A DNA stretch of 64,000 nt from CAYQUO01 sp964420835 (GTDB taxonomy: Bacteria; Chloroflexota; Anaerolineae; Anaerolineales; Anaerolineaceae): positions 62,001 through 126,000 of the forward strand of contig CAYQUO010000004.1 of NCBI GenBank assembly GCA_964420835.1, in the 5' to 3' direction. The translations under genes and the position numbers were made by a program. Shown here in pieces: positions 1 through 6,531 of this stretch. The notes beneath the pieces were generated by a model. The model was given only the letters and a program-made list of their open reading frames with translations. It did not search any database and was not told where the DNA came from. How positions within the stretch are numbered: position 1 is the stretch's first letter; every line of letters begins with the position of its first letter.

Positions 1-276
1 GAGGTCATGGTTTTTCTCACCGGTCAATGTGGCTTTTATTATACCGACCGGTGGGTTTCATTATAACCACTACTGGGTGGCCCAGGTGGTTCCAATAAGA
101 CCCCTCCAGCCCGCTCATCGGACCATTGCCCGCGGGGCTGGTCAGTTCCATCCTCTTCAGTGCATTCGCCCAGGCCGTGTTCCTGGTCCCCGGCGCACTG
201 GAGGGATGACCGGCCGGTTCAACCCCGCCCGGGTCCTCATCGCCATCCGGAACTGCTTGGCGGCCTTGTCCTCTGC
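1..276. other. Left-edge intergenic region
   Basis: No convincing gene is seen here. On the minus strand there are two TATAAT boxes (positions 43-38 and 65-60), and an ATG at position 8 reads out of the window, so a minus-strand gene may begin at the very edge; only about two codons are visible. The motif ACCGGT occurs three times near these boxes and could belong to an operator. The rest lies downstream of the thioredoxin gene and shows no clear terminator. Confidence 0.35.
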
Positions 277-819
277 CTATTCCCCGGAGCGGGCACCCTG
301 CCATGGTTTTCGTTTTGTCAGATCATGCACCTTTTGTGCAACTGCCCTATACACCGGGCAACGGTCATATACACCCCAAAAAACCACCAAACCCCCAATG
401 CCAGCCACCAGGTAGGACGGGCCGTTATACCATCCAACGATCACCAGCGTCAACCCGGCTGCCACCCGGAGAAGGCGAATGAAGGGTGCAATTCCGACAA
501 CCGGGGGAATTCCCTGTTCCATGGCCAGGAACTGGGAGCGCAACGCCTGCTCGGATTGCAAGCCTGTATGTTTGAAAACCTGCCGGCCATTGCTGTAACC
601 AACCATGGCGGGAATGCCTTTAATTCCCAGTTTGGAAAGGACTTCAGGGGCCTGATCCGCATTGACCCTTAATAGGTCCACCCGGCCTTTGAATTCAACC
701 CTGACCCTTTCAAGGGCTGCTGCCATGTGCCGGCAAGGCCCGCACCAGGGCGCCCAAAACTCAACCATGAGGGGCCTTGTCGCTGACCCTACCTTCCGTT
801 CATATTCCGCCTGATTCAT
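277..819 (-). CDS. Thioredoxin-fold protein with C-terminal DUF2892-like membrane domain
   Basis: The 180-residue product begins with a thioredoxin fold carrying the active-site motif WCGPC at residues 25-29 and a cis-proline context (GIKGIPAM). Unlike a stand-alone thioredoxin of about 105 residues, it continues into two hydrophobic segments at about residues 108-155 and ends with a CP-containing motif (YDRCPVYRA) typical of YgaP-like DUF2892 inner-membrane domains. It is therefore probably a membrane-tethered thiol-disulfide reductase facing the cytoplasm. The start was placed at the ATG preceded by AAAGGA; the frame stays open upstream but lacks a ribosome site and thioredoxin homology. 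It is divergent from the pirin gene. The reductase role follows from the family; the partner is unknown. Confidence 0.85.
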   Translation of the reverse strand: MNQAEYERKVGSATRPLMVEFWAPWCGPCRHMAAALERVRVEFKGRVDLLRVNADQAPEVLSKLGIKGIPAMVGYSNGRQVFKHTGLQSEQALRSQFLAMEQGIPPVVGIAPFIRLLRVAAGLTLVIVGWYNGPSYLVAGIGGLVVFWGVYDRCPVYRAVAQKVHDLTKRKPWQGARSGE

Positions 820-1110
820 GTTCCCCGTTCCTTTCCGGGCGTTCCGCCCATAAAACCACACCAACCCGTCCGGGGGCGAGCCTCCCTCCGGGCAGGGAGA
901 CCATCTTCCATCCCGCTTCATTGGACGGATTTCAAGGATCCTCCAATCATATCTCACAAACAGGGTATGTCATATAAGCATCAGACGATGGGATGACGAA
1001 TAGGTTACAGGGTGCCCATGGATCATATATTGGATATAATTTATCTGATATAATCGAAATAAGAAATACCGCACGGCAGATCCATCACACTGGTATAGGA
1101 AAACATCATT
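820..1110. promoter_or_regulatory. Divergent intergenic region with repeated TATAAT boxes
   Basis: This spacer separates the divergent thioredoxin and pirin genes. Its pirin-proximal half is AT-rich and holds two plus-strand TATAAT boxes (1035-1040 and 1049-1054) within a GATATAAT direct repeat of 14-bp period. Either could drive the pirin gene with a leader of roughly 50-70 nt. A third box, TATAGG at 1094-1099, is only 11 nt from the pirin ATG, which has no Shine-Dalgarno sequence. No gene is seen here. Confidence 0.4.
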
Positions 1111-1959
1111 ATGACCAATCGACCGGTAACAAAGATCATTGAACCCCAACTCGTGTTTGAAGGTGCCGGCGTCCTCCTCAAACGCTCCTTTGCTCCCCAT
1201 GCGACCAATCTCTATGACCCCTTTTTGCTTTTTGACCATTTTGCCTTTAATGATCCGAACGATGGGCCCCTGCCCGGGTTCCCCATGCATCCACACCGCG
1301 GGATCGAGACCGTAACCTACATGCTGGAAGGCAGCGTCAGGCATGGCGACAGCCTGGGGAACTCCGGTATCATCGGCCCTGGAGATGTGCAATGGATGAC
1401 GGCTGGCGGAGGTATTTTACATGAGGAAATGCCCGAACTCAGCCCTCAAGGGACCATTTATGGTTTCCAGTTATGGGTGAACCTGCCGGCAGCCTTGAAG
1501 ATGGCCGCCCCGCGATATCAGGAGATCAAAACGGCCGTCATCCCGGTGGTTCAGCATAACGGTGCCACCATCCGCCTTGTGGCAGGCGGGTTGGACGGTG
1601 TACGCGGACCCGCCACCGGTATTGCGGCAGACCCGCTCTACGCCGAGGTTTCCCTGCCGGCTCAAAGCAAATTCTCCCTGCCCGTGAATGCCGACCTTAC
1701 TGTCCTGGTTTATGTTTTCTCCGGAGAAGGGACCTTCGGGGCGGAGGTGGTTTCCTCCCCAAGCATGCTTCTTCTCGGCTCCGGCGACCTGGTAAGTGCA
1801 ACATCCACCAGCCAACCCCTGCGATTCATGTTGATGGCCGGTGTGCCCTTCCGGGAACCTGTCGCCCCCTATGGTCCTTTCGTCATGAACACCCGCAGCG
1901 AGATCGAGCAGGCCCTGCAGGACTTGCGCAATGGCACCTTCGTGCAAAAGGGAGCCTGA
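1111..1959 (+). CDS. Pirin family protein
   Basis: The 282-residue product is a typical bicupin pirin. The N-terminal cupin shows the metal ligands His60, His62, His104 and Glu106 with the spacing known for human pirin and E. coli YhaK, including the stretch HPHRGIETVTY. Bacterial pirins bind iron or other divalent metals; some have quercetinase activity and others act in redox sensing, so the substrate cannot be assigned. It is monocistronic, divergent from the thioredoxin gene and followed by a strong terminator. There is no Shine-Dalgarno sequence, so initiation may be from a very short leader. Confidence 0.9.
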   Translation: MTNRPVTKIIEPQLVFEGAGVLLKRSFAPHATNLYDPFLLFDHFAFNDPNDGPLPGFPMHPHRGIETVTYMLEGSVRHGDSLGNSGIIGPGDVQWMTAGGGILHEEMPELSPQGTIYGFQLWVNLPAALKMAAPRYQEIKTAVIPVVQHNGATIRLVAGGLDGVRGPATGIAADPLYAEVSLPAQSKFSLPVNADLTVLVYVFSGEGTFGAEVVSSPSMLLLGSGDLVSATSTSQPLRFMLMAGVPFREPVAPYGPFVMNTRSEIEQALQDLRNGTFVQKGA

Positions 1960-1973
1960 ACAGGGCACCCAGG

Positions 1974-2007
1974 CATCCGTATTAATGAACGGCAATTAAT
2001 ACGGATG
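1974..2007 (+). terminator. Intrinsic terminator of the pirin gene
   Basis: A perfect 13-bp stem (CATCCGTATTAAT and its complement) with an 8-nt loop is followed by TTTTCTTT, 14 nt after the pirin stop codon. The T tract is on the plus strand only, so it ends the pirin transcript before the converging stress-protein gene. Confidence 0.85.
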
Positions 2008-2049
2008 TTTTCTTTCTACAGGCGGAATACCACGTCGGCCCGGGGCGTC

Positions 2050-2940
2050 TTATTTCACGATCAACACGGACGACTTCGCGTAATGCACCAGTTTCCTTGA
2101 AACACTGCCCATCAACCAGCCCTTCACCCGGCTCAAGCCGCGAGACCCCGCCACGATCAGATCGATGTTCTTTTCCGAAGCATAACGGATCAATTCAGTA
2201 GCCGGCTCCCCCTGCAGGACTACGGCTTGCGCTTTCATTCCGCCAGCCCGGATAACCTCCACAGCCTTGTCCAAAAAGTCCCTGGCCTCCTTTTCCTCGG
2301 CTTCCTTCTGATGAAAGGCCGCTTCCACCTCCTGTTGCGACAGGAACTCCGGCCCGATCTGTACGGATTGCAGGAATGTTCCCGGCAACTCCAGCGAACT
2401 GATGACTTTCGATACGTGGATCTCGGCACCCCCGGGAAGCGGGAAGCGGTGTCCATTTTGCATGCCGCACAGGTATTCAAGAGCCAGGTTTCCATGTTCC
2501 GAGCCATCCTGGGCGAGCAAAATATGTTTGAGCCCCTGGTAGGGAGCCCGCACAACCATTACGGGCTGCCTGGCATATTCGACGACTTGTTGGGCAACCC
2601 CCCCAAGGAAGATGCCAAGTGTGGATTGCAATCCTTTCGCTCCCACAAGGATCAGGTCGGCGTCCATAGAATCGGCGGCTTCAACCAGCATCTCTGCAGG
2701 ATGCCCGGAAATGAGGCGGGTTTCAACCTGGACACCCAGATCCTGAAAGCTCTTGAATGCCCGATTGATGACACCGGAGCGGGCATTTTGATCTCCCGCC
2801 TTGTCCGGGTCGTATACGGACACGATGGTAATCTGGCTTCCTGGAGACAAAGGCAGATCCTGAAGCAGGGACATGGCTGCCCCGGCATGCTCAGAGCCAT
2901 CGTGGGCCAGGATCACTTTCAAATTTCGGTGCTCGATCAT
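2050..2940 (-). CDS. Tandem-domain universal stress protein (UspA family)
   Basis: The 296-residue protein holds two UspA domains in tandem. Each begins with a hydrophobic strand ending in Asp (VILAHDGSEH, ILLAQDGSEH) and ends with the nucleotide-binding pattern Gly-2x-Gly-9x-Gly. The second domain keeps the full G-S ending (GSRG...GSVS), while the first has GG instead, so the second is the better ATP-binding candidate. Such proteins are cytoplasmic ATP or AMP sensors linked to stress and starvation. A GGAGG-like site (AAAGGAGG) lies just before the ATG. The long upstream region contains a candidate RNA with a terminator that might attenuate this gene. Confidence 0.92.
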   Translation of the reverse strand: MIEHRNLKVILAHDGSEHAGAAMSLLQDLPLSPGSQITIVSVYDPDKAGDQNARSGVINRAFKSFQDLGVQVETRLISGHPAEMLVEAADSMDADLILVGAKGLQSTLGIFLGGVAQQVVEYARQPVMVVRAPYQGLKHILLAQDGSEHGNLALEYLCGMQNGHRFPLPGGAEIHVSKVISSLELPGTFLQSVQIGPEFLSQQEVEAAFHQKEAEEKEARDFLDKAVEVIRAGGMKAQAVVLQGEPATELIRYASEKNIDLIVAGSRGLSRVKGWLMGSVSRKLVHYAKSSVLIVK

Positions 2941-3157
2941 AATTTCCTCCTTTCAACAGGGATCCATTACCGGTTTCTCCAACCCGTGACCCGTTTTTAA
3001 GGATCAACCGCGGCTTCAGCGTGCAGGTTACAATGCACCTTGAAAGCCGGCAAGGGATCGTTCAACAAGCATTTCATGTATCGAAGGGCTCCAAACCTGG
3101 TCCTCATCCTGCCTGCCACGGGCACGGCGGGGACTATTGCCCGCCTGCTTTCCTGTA

Positions 3158-3258
3158 AAAAAAATCCCGCTCAAGGTCGAGCGGGCCGCTCGGCGTTGCA
3201 CACACCAGTGGTCGCCTCCTGGCAGGTTCCATGCCGCATGAATGCATTTCATCGATCC
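3158..3258 (-). ncRNA. Candidate small RNA or attenuated leader of about 100 nt
   Basis: A well-formed minus-strand promoter (TTGAAT, 17 bp, TATACT) predicts transcription from about 3258, and a hairpin followed by eight T residues predicts termination near 3158. The 100 nt between can fold: GGCG and CGCC flank an inner ACCA/TGGT pairing. I compared it by eye with SRP RNA, T-box, ZTP, cobalamin, SAM, fluoride and c-di-GMP elements and recognised none. It could be a free small RNA or the attenuated 5' leader of the stress-protein gene about 215 nt downstream. A short reading frame with one good ATG runs through it, but its translation is doubtful. Confidence 0.5.
3166..3185 (-). terminator. 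Intrinsic terminator of the candidate RNA
   Basis: Read on the minus strand, CCCGCTC pairs with GAGCGGG across a 6-nt loop and is followed by ATTTTTTTT. This is a strong Rho-independent terminator. It lies about 280 nt beyond the CPBP gene and about 220 nt before the stress-protein start, so it fits the candidate RNA best. Confidence 0.8.
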
Positions 3259-3264
3259 TAATTT

Positions 3265-3293
3265 AGTATAGCAAAAACCGGCACTGAATTCAA
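3265..3293 (-). promoter_or_regulatory. Sigma-70-type promoter of the candidate RNA
   Basis: On the minus strand a -35 element TTGAAT and a -10 element TATACT are separated by exactly 17 bp. The predicted start is about 3258. No coding start fits it closely, which supports a non-coding transcript. Confidence 0.65.
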
Positions 3294-3463
3294 CACGGTG
3301 TACGCCTTCAATCCACCAGTGCCCGGCTTATGTATCGACCCTGGCAACCGGGAGGAACCATTGAATCCGACTCCTGGCGTCACAGATACTGTATTGGAAG
3401 AATTCTTGAATGGGGAATGCCCCAGTTGCGATGGAAAAACCTTGTTCCCCCAAAAAGAATCTC

Positions 3464-4192
3464 TCAGGCAAACAGGAAAAAAGCAAAACTCCAGGCATCC
3501 ATCAGCCAGTGGGCTGCCATCACCGGCAGAAGGGACTTTTCCTTGAGCACATACCTGCCAGCGATGATGCCAATGAGAAAGGTCATCAGGAGTTTGTCCC
3601 ACAGGAAGATGCCGTGGATCAGGGCAAAGGAGAGGGATGAAATCACAAGGATCCTGCGGTCTGTTCGGCCGCGCAGTTTGAGCTGGGCAGGGATGTAACC
3701 GCGCCAGATCAATTCCTCGCAAAAGGCGGCCGAGATCGGCAGGAGGAGGATCATCACCCAGCGCTGCCAGTGGTGGATTCCGGAGTAGGAGGCGCGCAGG
3801 TCCGGGTACAGGCGAAAGGATAAAGCGAAAAACGCTGCCGCAACCACATTCACCAGTACAACCACGACCAGTGCCGGCTTCAGGCGCAAACCCGCGCCAC
3901 CCCCGCCAGGCAACAACCAGTCTTTCAGCCGCACACCCTGGTCCTTCATACGCTGCAGCAGAAACACCACCAGCAACCACTCGAATGCCAAGATGAAGGC
4001 ATAGGTAACCAGGGTGATCATCCCGGGCTGGATCCCGCCAACCCAGTCCGGGTTGGTGTACAGGAGCGCATAATACGGCAGGTACAGGATGAACGACCAA
4101 AGGTTGAAGGCCACCGGTGGCAGGATGGTATATACCCACAAGTGCCGGTCTCTTTTTGGTCTTTCTGATGGAAAAACGGCCTGGTCTTCCAT
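3464..4192 (-). CDS. CPBP family intramembrane glutamic protease
   Basis: The 242-residue polytopic protein has the three CPBP (CAAX protease and bacteriocin-processing) motifs: EExxxR as Glu159, Glu160 and Arg164; FxxxH ending at His193; and the last His228 in AAHWLMDAW. Six or more hydrophobic segments are visible. The family comprises membrane-embedded glutamate-type peptidases; bacterial members process peptides or give bacteriocin immunity, and the substrate here is unknown. The ATG at 4192 was preferred to an in-frame TTG two codons earlier. A TATAAT box lies 15 nt upstream of the ATG and no Shine-Dalgarno is present, so the leader is probably short. Confidence 0.88.
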   Translation of the reverse strand: MEDQAVFPSERPKRDRHLWVYTILPPVAFNLWSFILYLPYYALLYTNPDWVGGIQPGMITLVTYAFILAFEWLLVVFLLQRMKDQGVRLKDWLLPGGGGAGLRLKPALVVVVLVNVVAAAFFALSFRLYPDLRASYSGIHHWQRWVMILLLPISAAFCEELIWRGYIPAQLKLRGRTDRRILVISSLSFALIHGIFLWDKLLMTFLIGIIAGRYVLKEKSLLPVMAAHWLMDAWSFAFFLFA

Positions 4193-4281
4193 GAGCAATA
4201 AATGGTTATTATATCCTTTTCATGGGCATACCAGGTCCCATCAATTCATGGTAAAGCCGATCCATAACAATCCTTTAATAA

Positions 4282-4326
4282 TTGCCAAACTGCTTATCGG
4301 ATTGTATATAATCAGGTTGAGGAGGT
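4282..4326 (+). promoter_or_regulatory. Promoter and ribosome site of the enolase-superfamily gene
   Basis: TTGCCA and TATAAT (4307-4312) are separated by 19 bp. A strong GGAGGT ribosome site (4321-4326) follows, 4 nt before the ATG. The string TTGTATATAAT is the same as the left part of the palindrome at 8932-8946. Confidence 0.6.
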
Positions 4327-4330
4327 CAAT

Positions 4331-5395
4331 ATGCAGATCGTAAAAACCGAAATCCATCCCCTTGAGCTGCCTTTACAAAAACCGTTCCGCATGGCGGGAA
4401 TACCCCCAATTGTCCAGGTCACCGCCGTATTTCTCCACCTGGTGCTGCGGGATGGCCGCAGCGCCTGGGGCTGTGCCGTGGCCCATCCCGACCTTACCGG
4501 TGAGAGCCCCCGCCAGGTACTGCAAGCCTGCCAGGCAGGTGCCGCCCTGGCAACGGACCTTAACCCGGCCAACATGGAGCATTCTCTTTCCCTGCTCACT
4601 CCGGTGCTTAAGGATAGCCCGGCAGCAATGTGCGCCTTTGACCTGGCCTTGTACGACCTGCTTGGCCTGCTGGTGGGCATGCCGCTCCACCGCCTCCTTG
4701 GGGGTTACCGTGACCGCATCCAAACCTCCATGACCCTCCCCATTGGCCCGGTCGATGAGACCGTGGCACTCGCCAGGGAGTACGCCCGGGCCGGTTTCCG
4801 CTTGCTGAAGGTCAAAGGAGGGATGGACCCCGCAGAAGATATCGAGCGGGTGCGCTCAGTCCGTCGGGCCTTGCCGGAGCATACCCTGCGGCTGGATGCC
4901 GATGGAGGTTACACCCCGCGTCAGGCGGTCGAAGTGGCCTGCGCCCTTCAAGCCGAACTGGAAATGCTCGAACAACCCATCCCGGTCGGAGACCTGGAGG
5001 GCCTCACCGAACTGACCCGCCTCTGTTCTGTTCCCGTAATTGCCGATCAGAGTGTGCAGGGGCCGGATTCCGTGCTGGCCCTGATCCCGCGCCGCTCGGT
5101 AAGCGGCATCTGCATCAAACTAGCCTCCTGCGGCGGCCTGCACTGTGCCCGGCAGATGGAGACCATTGCCCGGGTGGCACGATTGAACGCCATGGTGAGT
5201 TGTGTGGTCGAGCCCGCCCTGCTTGCGGCTGCGGGGCTCAGCCTGGCCCTTAGCAGCCCAAGCGTGCAGTACTGTGACCTGGATGGCCACTTGCACCTGG
5301 CTGAAGACCCCAGCCAACAGACCTTTCGCATGGAGGATGGCTGGCTCATCGCCAGCGAGGTACCCGGACTGGGCTGCCGGGTGCAACTGGGGTAA
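4331..5395 (+). CDS. Enolase-superfamily epimerase/cycloisomerase (dipeptide epimerase-like)
   Basis: The 354-residue product has the mandelate racemase/muconate lactonizing enzyme architecture: an N-terminal capping domain and a (beta/alpha)7-beta barrel. The catalytic lysine pair is the KVK at residues 160-162, the metal ligands are Asp189, Glu214 and Asp239, and the second general base is Lys263. The C-terminal DLDG motif (Asp316, Asp318) is characteristic of dipeptide epimerases of the L-Ala-D/L-Glu class, where it binds the substrate amino group. A role in murein peptide recycling is therefore possible, though muconate- or succinylbenzoate-type activities cannot be excluded. It is monocistronic, and no terminator is seen before the tRNA-tail array. 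Confidence 0.85.
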   Translation: MQIVKTEIHPLELPLQKPFRMAGIPPIVQVTAVFLHLVLRDGRSAWGCAVAHPDLTGESPRQVLQACQAGAALATDLNPANMEHSLSLLTPVLKDSPAAMCAFDLALYDLLGLLVGMPLHRLLGGYRDRIQTSMTLPIGPVDETVALAREYARAGFRLLKVKGGMDPAEDIERVRSVRRALPEHTLRLDADGGYTPRQAVEVACALQAELEMLEQPIPVGDLEGLTELTRLCSVPVIADQSVQGPDSVLALIPRRSVSGICIKLASCGGLHCARQMETIARVARLNAMVSCVVEPALLAAAGLSLALSSPSVQYCDLDGHLHLAEDPSQQTFRMEDGWLIASEVPGLGCRVQLG

Positions 5396-5422
5396 AGCCC
5401 CTGATATACTAGAACCTGGTCT

Positions 5423-5682
5423 CCAATAATAAACCTGAATGGCATCCCCTCCACGGGTCCTTCGAACCTGAGTTAAATATAAAATCTCTTCGTCGGGGTC
5501 ACGAATACCATCTCCTCAAAGGGGGCCTCGAACCTAGTATAAATACATAAGCTCCTCGTCGAGGACTCGAATACCACCCCCTCCAAGGGGACCTCAAACC
5601 TAATTTTAAAAAAAGCTCCTCGTCGAGGTCTCGAATACCATCCCCTCCAAGGGGACCACGAACCTAATTTAAATAAAAAAAG
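5423..5682 (-). repeat. Tandem array of tRNA-Asn 3'-tail units
   Basis: About four units of 64-67 bp follow the tRNA-Asn gene on its own strand (boundaries near 5682, 5615, 5551 and 5485; the last is degenerate). Each unit repeats the tail of the tRNA: the AGGTTCGAGG context, the TTCGAGTCCTCG of the T-arm and the ACGAGGA acceptor strand. A 19-nt insert with a CCCCTTGGAGGGG hairpin interrupts the T-arm copy. Without the rest of the tRNA, TCCTC-GAC-GAGGA forms a hairpin, and in the units next to the tRNA a run of T residues follows it, so those units also resemble an intrinsic terminator. Confidence 0.85.
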
Positions 5683-5755
5683 CTCCTCGTCGAGGACTCG
5701 AACCTCGAACCTAGCGGTTAACAGCCGCCCGCTCTGCCAATTGAGCTAACGAGGA
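5683..5755 (-). tRNA. tRNA-Asn (GTT)
   Basis: The 73-nt cloverleaf is complete: acceptor TCCTCGT pairs with ACGAGGA, the D-arm is GCTC/GAGC, the anticodon loop CTGTTAA gives GTT, and the T-arm is CGAGG-TTCGAGT-CCTCG. The discriminator base is G, and CCA is not encoded. Unusually, the T-stem 3' strand can also pair with the acceptor 3' strand, which is what makes the downstream copies terminator-like. Confidence 0.95.
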
Positions 5756-5766
5756 AGGCACGCGAT

Positions 5767-5795
5767 ATTATAGTGGGTTCAGGGAGGGCTGTCAA
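5767..5795 (-). promoter_or_regulatory. Consensus promoter of tRNA-Asn
   Basis: On the minus strand a perfect TTGACA (5795-5790), 17-bp spacer and perfect TATAAT (5772-5767) lie 11 bp before the tRNA 5' end. This is a full-consensus housekeeping sigma-factor promoter. Confidence 0.9.
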
Positions 5796-5849
5796 GCCGC
5801 ACCCACGCCGCCGGTCACCCTTACCCGCCCGGCAGCCGGTCGGGCATCT

Positions 5850-6401
5850 TCAGCCCTGCGCTCCGGTTTCAACCTTGCAGGTTTCCAGCCAGGCCAGGAT
5901 GCTCTCCACCTGGTGGATGCGGAACGAATAGACCGCCCATTCGAAATCCTCCCCCGGCGAATACTCCATGATATGCCTGCGCAGGCTGGACAGCCACTCC
6001 TGGCAGACAACGATCTGTTTTTCCAACAATTCCCCTGCCAGGTCGTCACCAGCCTGGCGGGCAAAAAAATACTTGGCCAAAAAAACCTGCCTCACCTCGC
6101 GGGGCCGCTCCACCGGGGAGGCGATCCACTCCTTCAATGCGCCCTCCCCGGCCGGGGTCAATTGGTACTCCTTTCGTGCCGGCCTGGTTTCCCCCTCGAT
6201 GCGCTGGCTGGACAGCCAGCCCCGGTCCTCCATCTTCTCCAGGATGGAATAGAGCAGGCTTTGTTTCACGTTCCACAACATGGAAAGTCCCGGCATGCCG
6301 GTAAGTTCATGATACAGATCGTACCCGTGCATGGGCCGGTCTGCCAGCAGCCCCAGCAGGACAAATTCCATGGTCGGTCGATATGCGGATCGGGTTGCCA
6401 T
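5850..6401 (-). CDS. PadR family transcriptional regulator
   Basis: The 183-residue protein has the PadR N-terminal winged helix (EFVLLGLLADRPMHGYDLYHEL, with the wing near KEYQLTPAGEGALKEW) and a C-terminal helical dimerisation domain. The start is the ATG preceded six nucleotides upstream by AAGGAAGA; an in-frame codon seven residues earlier overlaps the operator and is unlikely. PadR proteins repress genes for phenolic-acid, drug or membrane-stress responses and often themselves. No transporter lies beside it; the next gene upstream is the membrane kinase-like gene, on the same strand. The palindrome over its own promoter points to autoregulation. Confidence 0.92.
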   Translation of the reverse strand: MATRSAYRPTMEFVLLGLLADRPMHGYDLYHELTGMPGLSMLWNVKQSLLYSILEKMEDRGWLSSQRIEGETRPARKEYQLTPAGEGALKEWIASPVERPREVRQVFLAKYFFARQAGDDLAGELLEKQIVVCQEWLSSLRRHIMEYSPGEDFEWAVYSFRIHQVESILAWLETCKVETGAQG

Positions 6402-6414
6402 AGTCAATCTTCCT

Positions 6415-6438
6415 TTATTCAATTATTGAATAATTATA
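6415..6438 (-). promoter_or_regulatory. padR promoter with 19-bp palindromic operator
   Basis: The sequence TTATTCAATTATTGAATAA (6415-6433) is a perfect palindrome around one central base. It overlaps a minus-strand TATAAT box (6438-6433) and the expected transcription start, and ends at the ribosome site. A repressor bound here would block polymerase, so it is the likely PadR operator. Confidence 0.8.
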
Positions 6439-6531
6439 TTCTATCATGTTCCGCCCGGCTCCTTCCCGCTGACCAGAAGCAGGTTTCCTTTTTACCAAGG
6501 TGGCTGGTGGACGTATCGCCCGCGGCTTTCT

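Larger units (their letters stand above)
2941..3463. other. Long intergenic region between stress protein and CPBP gene
   Basis: This gap of about 520 bp holds no convincing protein gene. It contains a minus-strand promoter and a roughly 100-nt transcript unit ending in a strong terminator (annotated separately). Between that terminator and the stress-protein start are about 215 bp without clear structure. The stretch from 3294 to 3463, downstream of the CPBP gene, shows no hairpin terminator for that gene. Confidence 0.5.

Noticed and set aside
3158..3258. SRP RNA or known riboswitch
   Set aside because: The GGAAG-type SRP core and the consensus cores of common riboswitches are not present, so only a generic candidate RNA is reported.
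3298..3546. 82-residue plus-strand frame with a CPSC motif
   Set aside because: It overlaps the CPBP gene end, has only a GTG start without ribosome site and no recognisable fold; possible but not supported.
5423..5755. Phage or integrative element attachment site at tRNA-Asn
   Set aside because: Tandem copies of the tRNA end can mark att sites, but the units are only about 65 bp apart, there is no integrase in the window and the flanking genes look native.
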